Source: Faecalibacterium sp. CAG:1138
GTDB lineage: Bacteria; Bacillota; Clostridia; Christensenellales; CAG-917
Direction: 5' to 3'
Assembly (NCBI GenBank): GCA_000434675.1
Contig: HF988638.1
Coordinates: 105,082 to 137,124 of the forward strand
Length of the DNA: 32,043 bases
The notes under the pieces: model-generated
Databases searched by the model: none
What the model saw: the letters and a program-made list of their open reading frames with translations, nothing else
Told to the model about the DNA's origin: nothing
Part shown: positions 24,441 to 32,043 of the stretch, piece after piece
How the letters are laid out: every line of letters begins with the position of its first letter
Position numbering within the stretch: position 1 is the stretch's first letter
Position numbers and translations under genes: made by a program

Positions 24441-24458
24441 AGTTGAAAAATTTGATTT

Positions 24459-26882
24459 TTATCTGTTTTTCTTTTTGAAACCGGCCACAAACTTGCGGAA
24501 GCCGCCTTTTTCCTTGTTGAGCATAGCCACGAGGCCGTCAACGGTCATAGGGGAGAGGATACCTCCCGAGAATCCGCTGAAAGCTCTGAGCGGCATGGTT
24601 TTGATGGATTGAACGATCATTTCGCTGTTTGCCGCGCTGCCTGCAACGAGCTTGCCGCCGAACGTCAGAAGGTTGTGCAAAAACTTGCCGAGCGGCACCG
24701 ATTTGACGTCGGACATGGAGCTGTTAGGTGTGAATTCGCCGCGTTGTTGCTGATGATTTTCAGGGATTTTCTCGCCGTAGAGCGCTTCGAATTGATCCTT
24801 CGGCCAGTCCTTTAGGCCTTCGACGGAGAAGTAGCACGGAGCAAAGGATTTGTAGTCAGGCACAGGCTGAGCCTCGGAAGTCAGGTTGACTTCGCCTTTC
24901 AGGCGAATATCTCTGGAGGAGGCGCCGACCAAAATTTCGTATTTGCCCGCTTCTGCGTACCAGTCTTTGGTTTCGGTGTTGTAGAAGCTGAAGCTGCGCT
25001 TGTTCAAAGTTACGGAAACGTCCACGGTTTCGCCTGCTTTGACGAAAACTTTTTCAAAGCCCTTAAGCTCTTTTTCCGCTTTGAAGACGGAGCATTCCGG
25101 ATCGTGGACGTAAACCTGGCAAATTTCTTTGCCGTCGGTTTTGCCGGTGTTGGTAACCTTGAAGCTTACGGTCAGGGTGTCGGAATCGGTGACGTCGGAC
25201 TTGTCGAGTTTCAGATCGCTGTATTCGAAAGCGGTGTAGCTGAGGCCGTAGCCGAACGGGAAGCGTACGTCGATTTTTGCACTGTCGTACCAGCGATAGC
25301 CAACGAAGATGCTTTCGCGATATTCGACGTATTGCGGGCCCATAGGGAACAGTTTCGCCGCCGAGCAGCTTTCGTTTTGATACGGATAGGTTTCGGCCAG
25401 CTTGCCGCAAGGGTTCTTGTCGCCGAACACGAGGTCGACGATTGCGCTGCCGACGGCCTGACCGCCGAGGTACATGTTGAGAACGGCTTTTGCGTCGTCA
25501 AACCACGGAAGGGTAACAGGCGAGCCGCCTTCGAGAACGAACACGGTGTCCGGTCTGATCTTCAGCAGTTCCATAGCCAGTTTGTTGTGGCCGAGAGGCA
25601 GTTCCATGTGGGTTCTGTCGAAGCCTTCGCTTTCGTAGATGTCGGTGAGGCCGATGACGCAAACGACTTTGTCGGCGAGCTTCGCCGCTTCCAAAGCCTT
25701 GTCCAGAAGCTTTTGATTGAAACCGTCTTTTTTGAGGGTGTAACCCGGTTCGTAAACGTATTTGACGCCGGCTTCGTCCATTGCGCTAAGCACGCTGTCG
25801 AGCCTGGTCGGAACGATGTGCGAAGAACCGCTGCCCTGATATCTCACGACTTCGGCCAGTTTGCCGATGAGGGCGACTTTTGCGGTTTTTTCGAGAGGGA
25901 GCAGGTTGTCGTCGTTCTTCAGAAGAACCGCGCTTTCTGCGGCGGCAGTCCTTGCCACTTGGTGATGAGCGGCGTAGTCGGCTTTTTTGCCTTCGTTTGC
26001 GGCCTTTTGTTCGGCGCATTCGGATATGTAGCGGAGCATACGTTCAACCACGACGTCCAGTTCTTCCATGGAAAGACGGCCTTCGTTCACGGCTTTGACG
26101 ATCTGACGGTCGTTCATGCCTTTGTTGCCCGGCATTTCGAGGTCCAGACCGCCTTTGATGCCCAAAACTCTGTCGTTGGTTGCGCCCCAGTCGGAAACGA
26201 CGATGCCTTCAAATCCCCATTCTTCGCGAAGAATGTCGTTAAGCATGCGTTTGCTGTCGGAAACGAATTCGCCGTTGAGCATGTTGTAGCTGCACATAAC
26301 CTGTTGCGGTTGCGCTTCCTTGACGGCGGTTTCGAATGCAGGGAGATAAATCTCCCTGAGGGTTCTTTCGTCCACCTTTGCGTCGATGGACATACGAAGG
26401 TATTCCTGATTGTTGGCGGCGTAGTGTTTGAGGCTGTTGCCGACTTTCACGCTTTTGGTACCTTTGATGAAAGCGGTTGCCATTTCGCCCGCCAGATAAG
26501 GATCTTCGGAAAAATATTCAAAGTTACGGCCGCAAAGAGGGCTGCGCTTGATGTTGGTGCCCGGCCCGAGGACGGTGGAAACGCCCTGATCGATCGCTTC
26601 TTCGCCGATGGCTTTGCCTACGCCGAAAAGAAGCTGTCTGTCCCAGCTGGAAGCGGTGGTTACCGCGGTAGGGAAGCAGGTTGACGGTTCGCTGCCTTTC
26701 ATGATGTTGGTGCCGCCGCTCTTCTGAACTTCTTTTCTGAGTCCGTGAGGGCCGTCGGTCATCATGACGGAAGGAACGCCCAGTCTTTCGATTGCTTTGG
26801 TGAGCCAGAAGGTCTGACCGGAGCAAAGGCCGGCTTTTTCTTCCAGGGTAAGTTCGGACATAACTTTTTTGATGTCGATCAT
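24459..26882 (-). CDS. Family 3 glycoside hydrolase (beta-glucosidase-like), cytoplasmic
   Basis: 807 residues from the ATG at 26882, where GGAGG stands seven bases upstream; the open frame continues further but through promoter DNA. No signal peptide, so it should act on imported beta-glycosides. Domain order: TIM barrel about 1-320 with Asp43 in MTDGPHGLR, LKHYAANNQE and nucleophile Asp231 in VVSDWGA; alpha/beta sandwich about 340-550 with SEGFDR, where Glu419 is the likely acid/base; fibronectin III-like domain about 585-660 (VYVHDPE, KELKGFEKV); and a helical C-terminal extension of about 130 residues ending in basic sequence. Beta-glucosidase is the usual activity; xylosidase or other activities cannot be excluded. 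Own promoter and terminator. Confidence 0.93.
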   Translation of the reverse strand: MIDIKKVMSELTLEEKAGLCSGQTFWLTKAIERLGVPSVMMTDGPHGLRKEVQKSGGTNIMKGSEPSTCFPTAVTTASSWDRQLLFGVGKAIGEEAIDQGVSTVLGPGTNIKRSPLCGRNFEYFSEDPYLAGEMATAFIKGTKSVKVGNSLKHYAANNQEYLRMSIDAKVDERTLREIYLPAFETAVKEAQPQQVMCSYNMLNGEFVSDSKRMLNDILREEWGFEGIVVSDWGATNDRVLGIKGGLDLEMPGNKGMNDRQIVKAVNEGRLSMEELDVVVERMLRYISECAEQKAANEGKKADYAAHHQVARTAAAESAVLLKNDDNLLPLEKTAKVALIGKLAEVVRYQGSGSSHIVPTRLDSVLSAMDEAGVKYVYEPGYTLKKDGFNQKLLDKALEAAKLADKVVCVIGLTDIYESEGFDRTHMELPLGHNKLAMELLKIRPDTVFVLEGGSPVTLPWFDDAKAVLNMYLGGQAVGSAIVDLVFGDKNPCGKLAETYPYQNESCSAAKLFPMGPQYVEYRESIFVGYRWYDSAKIDVRFPFGYGLSYTAFEYSDLKLDKSDVTDSDTLTVSFKVTNTGKTDGKEICQVYVHDPECSVFKAEKELKGFEKVFVKAGETVDVSVTLNKRSFSFYNTETKDWYAEAGKYEILVGASSRDIRLKGEVNLTSEAQPVPDYKSFAPCYFSVEGLKDWPKDQFEALYGEKIPENHQQQRGEFTPNSSMSDVKSVPLGKFLHNLLTFGGKLVAGSAANSEMIVQSIKTMPLRAFSGFSGGILSPMTVDGLVAMLNKEKGGFRKFVAGFKKKNR

Positions 26883-26889
26883 AAAATTG

Positions 26890-26894
26890 CCTCC
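26890..26894 (-). promoter_or_regulatory. Ribosome site deciding the GH3 start
   Basis: GGAGG on the minus strand, seven bases before ATG 26882. Confidence 0.82.
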
Positions 26895-26913
26895 AAAATT
26901 CAAATATAATTTT

Positions 26914-26942
26914 ATTGTATCAAAATAATTTTTGCATTGCAA
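26914..26942 (-). promoter_or_regulatory. Promoter of the GH3 gene
   Basis: Minus strand: -35 TTGCAA at 26942-26937, 17-base spacer, -10 TACAAT at 26919-26914. Leader of about 25 bases. Confidence 0.8.
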
Positions 26943-27001
26943 CTGTTTGGGAAAAATTTGGCTAAATATGCGCGCGTTTTGAGTTATATTTTTATATTTA
27001 T

Positions 27002-27030
27002 TTGACATTAGAAAGCAAATGCGTTACAAT
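27002..27030 (+). promoter_or_regulatory. Promoter of the pgsA-valS unit
   Basis: Perfect -35 TTGACA at 27002-27007, 17-base spacer, -10 TACAAT at 27025-27030. Divergent from the GH3 promoter with 59 bases between the two -35 boxes. The leader to ATG 27065 is only about 28 bases, so no T-box element precedes valS. Confidence 0.86.
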
Positions 27031-27064
27031 GCAATATGCAAACTATTTTTACGGGAGAGATATT

Positions 27065-27784
27065 ATGTCGCAAAAACAAAAACGTCAATTTGTTTTCAAA
27101 AAAGAAGAAGCTTTGTGGGTTCCGAACCTCATAACCTATTTCAGGATGCTGTGCATACCTGTTTTTTGCGTGCTTTGTCTGGTCGGCGGCCTGAAACATA
27201 ACGTTACGCTTGTGTACTGGTCCTTGGGCGTTTTCAGCGTAGCGGCGATAAGCGACCTTTTCGACGGCAAAATTGCCAGAAAATACAACCTCGTCAGCGA
27301 CATAGGCAAGGTTTTCGATCCGCTTGCAGACAAGCTTATGCACATTTGCGTTTTGTTGTGCCTGTGCATCATCGGCTACATTCCTTGGTACGTCGTGGTT
27401 TTCATCATTCTGAAGGAACTGGTGATGGTTGCCATCAGCCCGCTTTTCGTTACGAGAAGCATCGTTATTCCGGCAGTTTATGCGGGGAAAGTGGCGTCTG
27501 CCTGGATAAGCGTCGCGGTGGTCGTAACCTTCTTCCACGAGCTTTTGGTGGAGCACGCTTCGTTCAATCTTGGCAGCCTCACCGTAACGCCTGACTGGAT
27601 CATGCTTATCATCGGCTGCATTCTTGCCGCTTACGCCGCAGGCACCTACATCGTCATCGGCGCGAGAAAGATGAAAGAATTCAGGGAAAAACTCGCCGCG
27701 GGCGAAATCGACAAACACGGCCAACCTATCGTAAAAGAAGAGGACGCAGCTACGTCCGACGAAACCGCTTCCGAAAACAACTAG
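27065..27784 (+). CDS. pgsA: CDP-alcohol phosphatidyltransferase, probably phosphatidylglycerophosphate synthase
   Basis: 239 residues from ATG 27065 with GGGAGAG upstream; the open frame before it runs through the promoter. Transfers a phosphatidyl group from CDP-diacylglycerol to an alcohol, probably glycerol 3-phosphate, the committed step to phosphatidylglycerol. The family signature DG-x2-AR-x8-G-x3-D-x3-D is complete: Asp67, Gly68, Ala71, Arg72, Gly81, Asp85, Asp89, with Asp64 before it. About six membrane helices. A hydrophilic tail of about 45 residues, acidic at the end (KEEDAATSDETASENN), makes it longer than typical PgsA. A CDP-alcohol-type cardiolipin synthase is the main alternative. 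Followed 21 bases later by valS. Confidence 0.85.
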   Translation: MSQKQKRQFVFKKEEALWVPNLITYFRMLCIPVFCVLCLVGGLKHNVTLVYWSLGVFSVAAISDLFDGKIARKYNLVSDIGKVFDPLADKLMHICVLLCLCIIGYIPWYVVVFIILKELVMVAISPLFVTRSIVIPAVYAGKVASAWISVAVVVTFFHELLVEHASFNLGSLTVTPDWIMLIIGCILAAYAAGTYIVIGARKMKEFREKLAAGEIDKHGQPIVKEEDAATSDETASENN

Positions 27785-27805
27785 GGCTTAAATCGGAGAA
27801 CCACT

Positions 27806-30421
27806 ATGGAAAAAACTTATCAGCCACAGCTTTTTGAGAAAAAACTGTATGAATTCTGGTCGAAAGGCGGCTATTTCGGCGCAAAACCGAATCCTGAGAA
27901 GGAGCCGTTTACCATCGTTATGCCTCCTCCAAACATCACGGGGCAACTGCACATGGGGCACGCTTTGGACGAAACCGTGCAGGATATTATCATTCGTTTC
28001 AAACGTATGTCGGGCTACGAGGCTTTGTGGATTCCGGGCACGGACCACGCGTCTATCGCAACCGAAGTCAAAATCGTTGACAAACTGAAAGCCGAAGGCC
28101 TTGACAAAAGGGAAATCGGAAGAGAAGAATTTCTGCGCCGCGCGTGGGAATGGAAAAAACAATACGGCTGCAGAATAGTCGAGCAGCTCAAAACTCTCGG
28201 CTCCAGCTGCGACTGGTCGAGGGAAGCGTTCACTATGGACGAAAATCTGTCGGCGGCGGTTCTGGAGGTTTTCTGCAAACTTTACGACAAGGGGCTTATC
28301 TATCGCGGCGACAGAATCATCAACTGGTGCCCGACCTGCGGCACGGCTCTTTCTGACGCAGAGGTCGAATATTCCGAAAAAGACAGCTTTTTGTGGCATT
28401 TCAGATACCCTCTGAAGGACGGAAGCGGCTACATCGAAGTGGCCACCACCAGGCCTGAAACCATTCCGGGCGACACCGCCGTTGCGGTCAACCCGAAAGA
28501 TCCTAAATACAAGCATCTCGTGGGCAAAATCCTCGTTTTGCCGGTGAACGGAAGGGAAATCCCTATCGTTGCGGACAACTACGTCGAAATGGGCTTCGGA
28601 AGCGGCGCCGTCAAAATCACGCCGGCTCACGATCCTAACGACTTCGAGGTGGGCCTTCGTCATAACCTTCCTGTCATAAGGGTTATGGACGATAACGGCG
28701 TTATGAACGAGCTTGCGGGCAAATATAACGGCCTCACACGCGACGAATGCCGCAAACAAATCGTCGAAGACTTAAAAGAGGGCGGCTTTCTCGTGAAAAT
28801 CGAACCGTATAAGCACAACGTCGGCGAATGTTATCGTTGCTCGACCATCGTCGAGCCTATCGTCAGCAAGCAATGGTTCGTCAAAATGAAACCGCTTGCC
28901 GAACCTGCCATTGCGGCCGTCAAAAAACGCAAAGTCGAATTTATCCCTAAACGTTTCGAAAAAACCTATTTCAACTGGATGGAAAACGTCAGAGACTGGT
29001 GCATCAGCCGTCAGCTTTGGTGGGGACACAGAATTCCGGCCTACTATTGCGACGACTGCGGCGAAATGACCGTTTCCAAAACCAAGGTCGAAGTTTGCCC
29101 GAAATGCGGCGGAAAACACGTCCGTCAGGACGAAGACGTTCTGGACACATGGTTCTCCAGCGCGCTTTGGCCGTTCTCCACTTTGGGCTATCCGAAAAAG
29201 ACCAAAGACCTCGAATATTTCTACCCGACCAACGTTCTCGTAACCGCATACGACATCATCTTCTTCTGGGTCGCCAGAATGATTTTCAGCGGCATCGAAA
29301 ACATGGGCGAAGTTCCGTTTTCGGAAGTGCTTATTCACGGCCTCGTCCGCGACAGTCAGGGCAGAAAGATGTCCAAATCGCTTGGCAACGGCATCGATCC
29401 GTTGGAGATTATCGACAAATACGGCGCCGACACCTTGCGTTTCAGTCTGGCTACGGGCATCGCTCCGGGAAGCGACACCAGATATTCCGAAGAAAAGGTG
29501 GAATCCTGCCGCAACTTCATGAACAAGCTTTGGAACGCCAGCCGTTTCCTCATCATGAACATGGAAGGCAAGGAGCTTAAGGACATTTCCGAGCTTAAAA
29601 AATTGCCGGTTGACAAATGGATTCTCACCAAGCTTCAAGGGCTTATCAAAGAGGTTACCATCAATCTCAACAAATACGAAATCGGTCTTGCCGCAGGCAA
29701 AATTTACGACTTCGTGTGGTCGGATTTCTGCGACTGGTACATCGAAATGGAAAAGCCGCTCCTTTACGGCGACAACGAAAAACTGAAGATTCATGCGCTC
29801 AGCATGCTCAGCTACGTTCTGGAAACCGTTCTGAAGCTGCTGCATCCGTTCGTTCCGTTCGTTACGGAGGAAATTTTCCAGATTCTGCATCCTGACAAAG
29901 CCCTCATCGTGGAAGAATGGCCGAAGTACAACAAACGCCTCACCTATTACGCCGAAGCAAAGGCCTTCGAGGGCGTTATGAACCTCATAAAAGCCGTCAG
30001 AAACATCCGCGCCGAAATGAACGTCGCACCGTCAAAGAGAGTAACCTTGCTCATAAAAGACAACGAACACAGGCCGTTCTTTGAAAAAACCGCCATGTTT
30101 ATCGAAAAGCTTGCCGGCGCGTCGCACGTTGAATTCGTCAAAGAAAAACCGACCGACGTCAAGGTTTCAACTGCAGTTTCCGACAGCGTGGAAGTTTATA
30201 TTCCGCTCGGCGAACTGGTGGACACCGAAAAAGAAATCGCGCGTCTTACCAAGGAGCTTGAAAACACCGAGAAAGAAATTTTGCGCGCAGAGGGTATGCT
30301 CGGCAACCAAAAATTCGTCGCCAACGCTCCGAAAGCTTTGGTGGAAAAGGAAAGAGATAAGCTGGAAAAATATCGTCAGAAACGCGACAAGCTTTCCGAG
30401 CAGATCGAAAATCTTAAATAA
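27806..30421 (+). CDS. valS: Valyl-tRNA synthetase
   Basis: 871 residues, normal length. Attaches valine to tRNA-Val; cytoplasmic class I enzyme. HMGH at 49-52 (HIGH signature) after PPPNITGQL, KMSKS at 521-525, the editing (CP1) domain with VATTRPETIPGDTAVAV, two Cys pairs of a zinc ribbon (DDCGEM and CPKCGG), the anticodon-binding region, and a C-terminal coiled-coil arm (about 805-870, KEIARLTKELENTEKEI) as in ValS. The combination of editing domain, DTW and the coiled coil separates it from IleS and LeuS. Downstream of pgsA with CGGAGA as ribosome site; no T-box leader, so expression follows the pgsA promoter. Confidence 0.97.
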   Translation: MEKTYQPQLFEKKLYEFWSKGGYFGAKPNPEKEPFTIVMPPPNITGQLHMGHALDETVQDIIIRFKRMSGYEALWIPGTDHASIATEVKIVDKLKAEGLDKREIGREEFLRRAWEWKKQYGCRIVEQLKTLGSSCDWSREAFTMDENLSAAVLEVFCKLYDKGLIYRGDRIINWCPTCGTALSDAEVEYSEKDSFLWHFRYPLKDGSGYIEVATTRPETIPGDTAVAVNPKDPKYKHLVGKILVLPVNGREIPIVADNYVEMGFGSGAVKITPAHDPNDFEVGLRHNLPVIRVMDDNGVMNELAGKYNGLTRDECRKQIVEDLKEGGFLVKIEPYKHNVGECYRCSTIVEPIVSKQWFVKMKPLAEPAIAAVKKRKVEFIPKRFEKTYFNWMENVRDWCISRQLWWGHRIPAYYCDDCGEMTVSKTKVEVCPKCGGKHVRQDEDVLDTWFSSALWPFSTLGYPKKTKDLEYFYPTNVLVTAYDIIFFWVARMIFSGIENMGEVPFSEVLIHGLVRDSQGRKMSKSLGNGIDPLEIIDKYGADTLRFSLATGIAPGSDTRYSEEKVESCRNFMNKLWNASRFLIMNMEGKELKDISELKKLPVDKWILTKLQGLIKEVTINLNKYEIGLAAGKIYDFVWSDFCDWYIEMEKPLLYGDNEKLKIHALSMLSYVLETVLKLLHPFVPFVTEEIFQILHPDKALIVEEWPKYNKRLTYYAEAKAFEGVMNLIKAVRNIRAEMNVAPSKRVTLLIKDNEHRPFFEKTAMFIEKLAGASHVEFVKEKPTDVKVSTAVSDSVEVYIPLGELVDTEKEIARLTKELENTEKEILRAEGMLGNQKFVANAPKALVEKERDKLEKYRQKRDKLSEQIENLK

Positions 30422-30428
30422 ACGAAAC

Positions 30429-30458
30429 AAAAAAGAGTGGAGAAATCCACTCTTTTTT
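30429..30458. terminator. Bidirectional terminator between valS and a convergent gene
   Basis: Perfect 13-bp inverted repeat: AAAAAAGAGTGGA (30429-30441), loop GAAA, TCCACTCTTTTTT (30446-30458). It gives a T run on both strands, serving valS on plus and the 30468-30896 gene on minus. Confidence 0.93.
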
Positions 30459-30467
30459 ATTTTTAAT

Positions 30468-30896
30468 TTAATCGAACATTGATTTCAGTTTGCCGAAATC
30501 GACGTTTTTCACTTTTTGGAACTTCGTTGCCGAAATCGTGTTTCCGCCTTCGTCAAGGACTTTCAGCATCGTGCGGTCAAATATAACGGTTTTGCCTAAG
30601 TAGCGTATGCGGTATTCGACCGAGGAATATTCCGTCGCTTTTACTTTTCGGAAATTATACCGCTTTACGTATTTTCCGCCGTCCGTTTCGACCAAAAAGT
30701 CCGAAACTTTGTCGGCGGGAAGAAAGGTTTCGGTTTCTGTTTCCTTGTCGTAAACGGAAATTTCAAGCGCGTCGCCGTTCGGAAGCAATTTTTCGATGCT
30801 TCTTGGAGCGTATAACCCTGCCGCAACCGCCGACGCGGCAATCGCCACGACAACAAAAACAATCGCAAGGCGAGTCGTTAACTTTTCTGTTTTCAT
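30468..30896 (-). CDS. Unrecognised small membrane-anchored protein
   Basis: 142 residues. ATG with AAGGAGGG (minus strand, 30910-30903) before it. One hydrophobic helix at about 10-27 after KTEKLTTR, then an outside-facing domain of about 110 residues: mixed strands (ALEISVYDKETETETFL, a DKVSDFL helix, VKRYNFRKVK, SVEYRIRYLGKTVIFD) and a basic, Lys-rich C terminus. The helix may be an uncleaved signal anchor; no lipobox Cys. Family not recognised. Single-gene unit: promoter with its -35 box overlapping the stop codon of the upstream radical SAM gene, and the shared terminator below. Confidence 0.8.
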   Translation of the reverse strand: MKTEKLTTRLAIVFVVVAIAASAVAAGLYAPRSIEKLLPNGDALEISVYDKETETETFLPADKVSDFLVETDGGKYVKRYNFRKVKATEYSSVEYRIRYLGKTVIFDRTMLKVLDEGGNTISATKFQKVKNVDFGKLKSMFD

Positions 30897-30921
30897 CTGA
30901 GGCCCTCCTTTTTATACTTTC

Positions 30922-30951
30922 AGTATAACGGATAGGGCGGGCGTGTGTCAA
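30922..30951 (-). promoter_or_regulatory. Promoter of the small anchored protein
   Basis: Minus strand: -35 TTGACA at 30951-30946, 18-base spacer, -10 TATACT at 30927-30922. The TGA in TTGACA is the stop codon of the upstream radical SAM gene (30950-30948). Confidence 0.82.
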
Positions 30952-31847
30952 TATGAATTTTTCGAAAAGTCGGGTATGAAGCTTTCGCCGACAGAGCCTA
31001 AATCCTGCGTGAAACCGTCGGTTATGCCGAGTTTTTCCATATATAAAGCCGCGCGCTTATATTCAAGAGGCTTAAGCGGTCGATTGATTTCGGGGTAGTT
31101 TTCGGTGTCCACGGGGGTATATTGCCCCATAAGGCTCAGGAGCGCGTCGTTTTTGAAATGCTTTGAAAAGCAGTCCAGAACGTCGAAAGTGTTCTGAAGG
31201 TTGTTCGGCAAAACGAGATGGCGCACTATGACGCCTTTTTGCATAATGCCGTCCGCGGCGTAAACGGGTTTTCCGACTTGGCGGATCATTTCCGAAATTG
31301 CGGGGAAGGCAAATTTGAAATAGTTTTTCGTCCCCGAATATTTTTGTGAATATTCCTCTTTGACGTATTTAAGGTCGGGGAGGTAAACGTCCACCAAACC
31401 GTCAAGCATTTTTAGGGTATCGACGGTTTCGTAGCCCGAAGTGTTGTAAACGACGGGTATTTTCGGCTTATAAATTTCGAGCGCTTCCGCGATAAGGTCG
31501 GCGAACGGCGTCGGGGAAACGAGGTTCACGTTGTGCGCACCCGACGCTTCTATGCTTTTTATAAGCTCCGAAAACTCCTTTGTGGTGTAGGCTTTGCCGA
31601 CCGGCGAGCGGGAAATATCCTTGTTCTGGCAAAAAACGCAACGCATGGTGCAGCACGAAAAAAACACCGTTCCGCTTCCGCGCGTGCCGGAGAGCGGCGG
31701 TTCTTCCCATTTGTGCAGGTGAAAGTAGGCCACCGTAATTTCGTGCGGCGCGCCGCAAAGGCCCGTTCTGCCGTTCGTGCGGGGGCTTTTGCAGGCATTT
31801 GGACACAAATTGCACTCAAAATCTTTGCCAGAGGTTGCCTTAATCAT
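30948..31847 (-). CDS. Radical SAM protein of the PflX type (pyruvate formate-lyase activase-like)
   Basis: 299 residues. Radical SAM cluster C-x3-C-x2-C at Cys66, Cys70, Cys73 in FFSCCTMRCVFCQN. N-terminal Cys12, Cys15, Cys19 and Cys31 (CNLCPNAC and GLCGAP) could bind a second cluster or zinc, as in COG1313 PflX proteins. Also seen: NLVSPTPF, YNTSGYE, DVYLPDLKY and VIVRHLVLPNN, all conserved in this group. True substrate unknown; no glycyl-radical enzyme is in the window. No Shine-Dalgarno is present, an in-frame TAA stands 12 bases before the ATG, and the -10 box ends eight bases from the start, which together suggest a leaderless mRNA. Confidence 0.9.
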   Translation of the reverse strand: MIKATSGKDFECNLCPNACKSPRTNGRTGLCGAPHEITVAYFHLHKWEEPPLSGTRGSGTVFFSCCTMRCVFCQNKDISRSPVGKAYTTKEFSELIKSIEASGAHNVNLVSPTPFADLIAEALEIYKPKIPVVYNTSGYETVDTLKMLDGLVDVYLPDLKYVKEEYSQKYSGTKNYFKFAFPAISEMIRQVGKPVYAADGIMQKGVIVRHLVLPNNLQNTFDVLDCFSKHFKNDALLSLMGQYTPVDTENYPEINRPLKPLEYKRAALYMEKLGITDGFTQDLGSVGESFIPDFSKNSY

Positions 31848-31863
31848 AATTATATATTATAAT
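31835..31863 (+). promoter_or_regulatory. Plus-strand member of an overlapping divergent promoter pair
   Basis: -35 TTGCCT at 31835-31840 (within the first codons of the radical SAM gene), 17-base spacer, perfect -10 TATAAT at 31858-31863. Drives the gene at 31906. Confidence 0.7.
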
Positions 31864-31884
31864 ATATTCATCTGGCTAAATCAA
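31856..31884 (-). promoter_or_regulatory. Minus-strand member of the divergent pair (radical SAM gene)
   Basis: -35 TTGATT at 31884-31879, 17-base spacer, perfect -10 TATAAT at 31861-31856. The last base of the -10 box is eight nucleotides from the start codon at 31847. Confidence 0.78.
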
Positions 31885-31892
31885 ATATATAC

Positions 31893-31899
31893 GGGAGGT
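31893..31899 (+). promoter_or_regulatory. Ribosome site supporting the TTG start at 31906
   Basis: GGGAGGT six bases before TTG 31906; no ATG is available in this frame nearby. Confidence 0.75.
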
Positions 31900-31905
31900 A
31901 AAACG

Positions 31906-32043
31906 TTGAACAGTTTGAAAAAAGCGTTCAGATACGCGAATTCCAAATTGATATATCTGTTGCTATTCGGGTTTTTGCCGGCGGCGTTTTGCTCGGCCTG
32001 TTTCCCGATAAGCAAAATCATTAACTTTATTTGCTGGAATGCC
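31906..32043 (+). CDS. Membrane protein, N terminus only (runs off the window)
   Basis: 46 residues visible from a TTG start. Opens with NSLKKAFRYANSK, then a hydrophobic stretch of about 20 residues (LIYLLLFGFLPAAF) containing two Cys further on. This fits an inner-membrane protein with a first helix or an uncleaved signal; it has no lipobox. Family cannot be judged from this fragment. Confidence 0.65.
   Translation, partial: MNSLKKAFRYANSKLIYLLLFGFLPAAFCSACFPISKIINFICWNA

Noticed and set aside
25104..26684. 526-codon open frame on the plus strand
   Set aside because: Antisense to the GH3 gene with its catalytic motifs; shadow frame.
27008..27805. T-box riboswitch for valS
   Set aside because: Only 21 bases separate pgsA and valS, and the pgsA leader is about 28 bases; there is no room for a T-box.
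1..32043. CRISPR array, tRNA/rRNA genes, insertion sequences or phage genes
   Set aside because: No regularly spaced repeats, tRNA-like cloverleaf, transposase, integrase or phage structural gene was seen on either strand.

Overview
The window reads as a chromosomal segment of a strictly fermentative, Gram-positive Bacillota, most likely class Clostridia (a gut-type lineage such as Christensenellales is a guess). Reasons: addA, a sodium-type V-ATPase operon in the Enterococcus/Clostridium order, a YwlE-type phosphatase, lipobox lipoproteins, a GLUG/MBG giant surface protein, strong sigma-A promoters with 17-bp spacers, and roughly balanced GC. I saw no tRNA, rRNA, CRISPR array, IS element, prophage or integrase, and no gap between genes longer than about 230 bases.

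Layout. 1-2538: 3' part of addA (recombination helicase-nuclease). 2627-3916: an unrecognised membrane protein with a long Glu-rich segment, on its own promoter and terminator. 4026-7243: WG-repeat-like lipoprotein, Sua5/TsaC (tRNA t6A synthesis) and YwlE-like protein-arginine phosphatase, ending at a terminator. 7471-13266: a 1931-residue surface protein (signal peptide, GLUG-like and MBG-like repeats, C-terminal membrane anchor, Pro/Gln-rich cytoplasmic tail) with its own promoter and terminator. 13443-22418: rpiB followed by nine V-ATPase genes (ntpF-I-K-E-C-G-A-B-D), tightly packed or overlapping, apparently one transcript from a near-consensus promoter to a strong terminator. 22507-24001: small lipoprotein and a GufA-type ZIP metal transporter. 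24022-26882 (minus strand): an unrecognised 107-residue protein and a cytoplasmic family 3 glycoside hydrolase. 27065-30421: CDP-alcohol phosphatidyltransferase (PgsA-like) and valyl-tRNA synthetase. 30468-31847 (minus): a small anchored protein and a PflX-like radical SAM protein. 31906-end: start of a membrane protein cut by the window edge.

How the parts fit. The order sua5 - ywlE - rpiB - ATPase resembles the Bacillus subtilis ywlC-ywlE-ywlF(rpiB)...atp neighbourhood, but with a V-type enzyme instead of an F-type one and with the giant surface gene lodged between ywlE and rpiB. The rotor subunit keeps all the recognised Na+ ligand positions, so the ATPase is predicted to move sodium. Most of the window is housekeeping. 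The more unusual items are the giant protein with its cytoplasmic tail, the rpiB-led V-ATPase operon, and a divergent promoter pair near the right end whose -10 boxes overlap and which predicts a leaderless radical SAM mRNA. I did not find convincing evidence for an entirely new multi-gene system.
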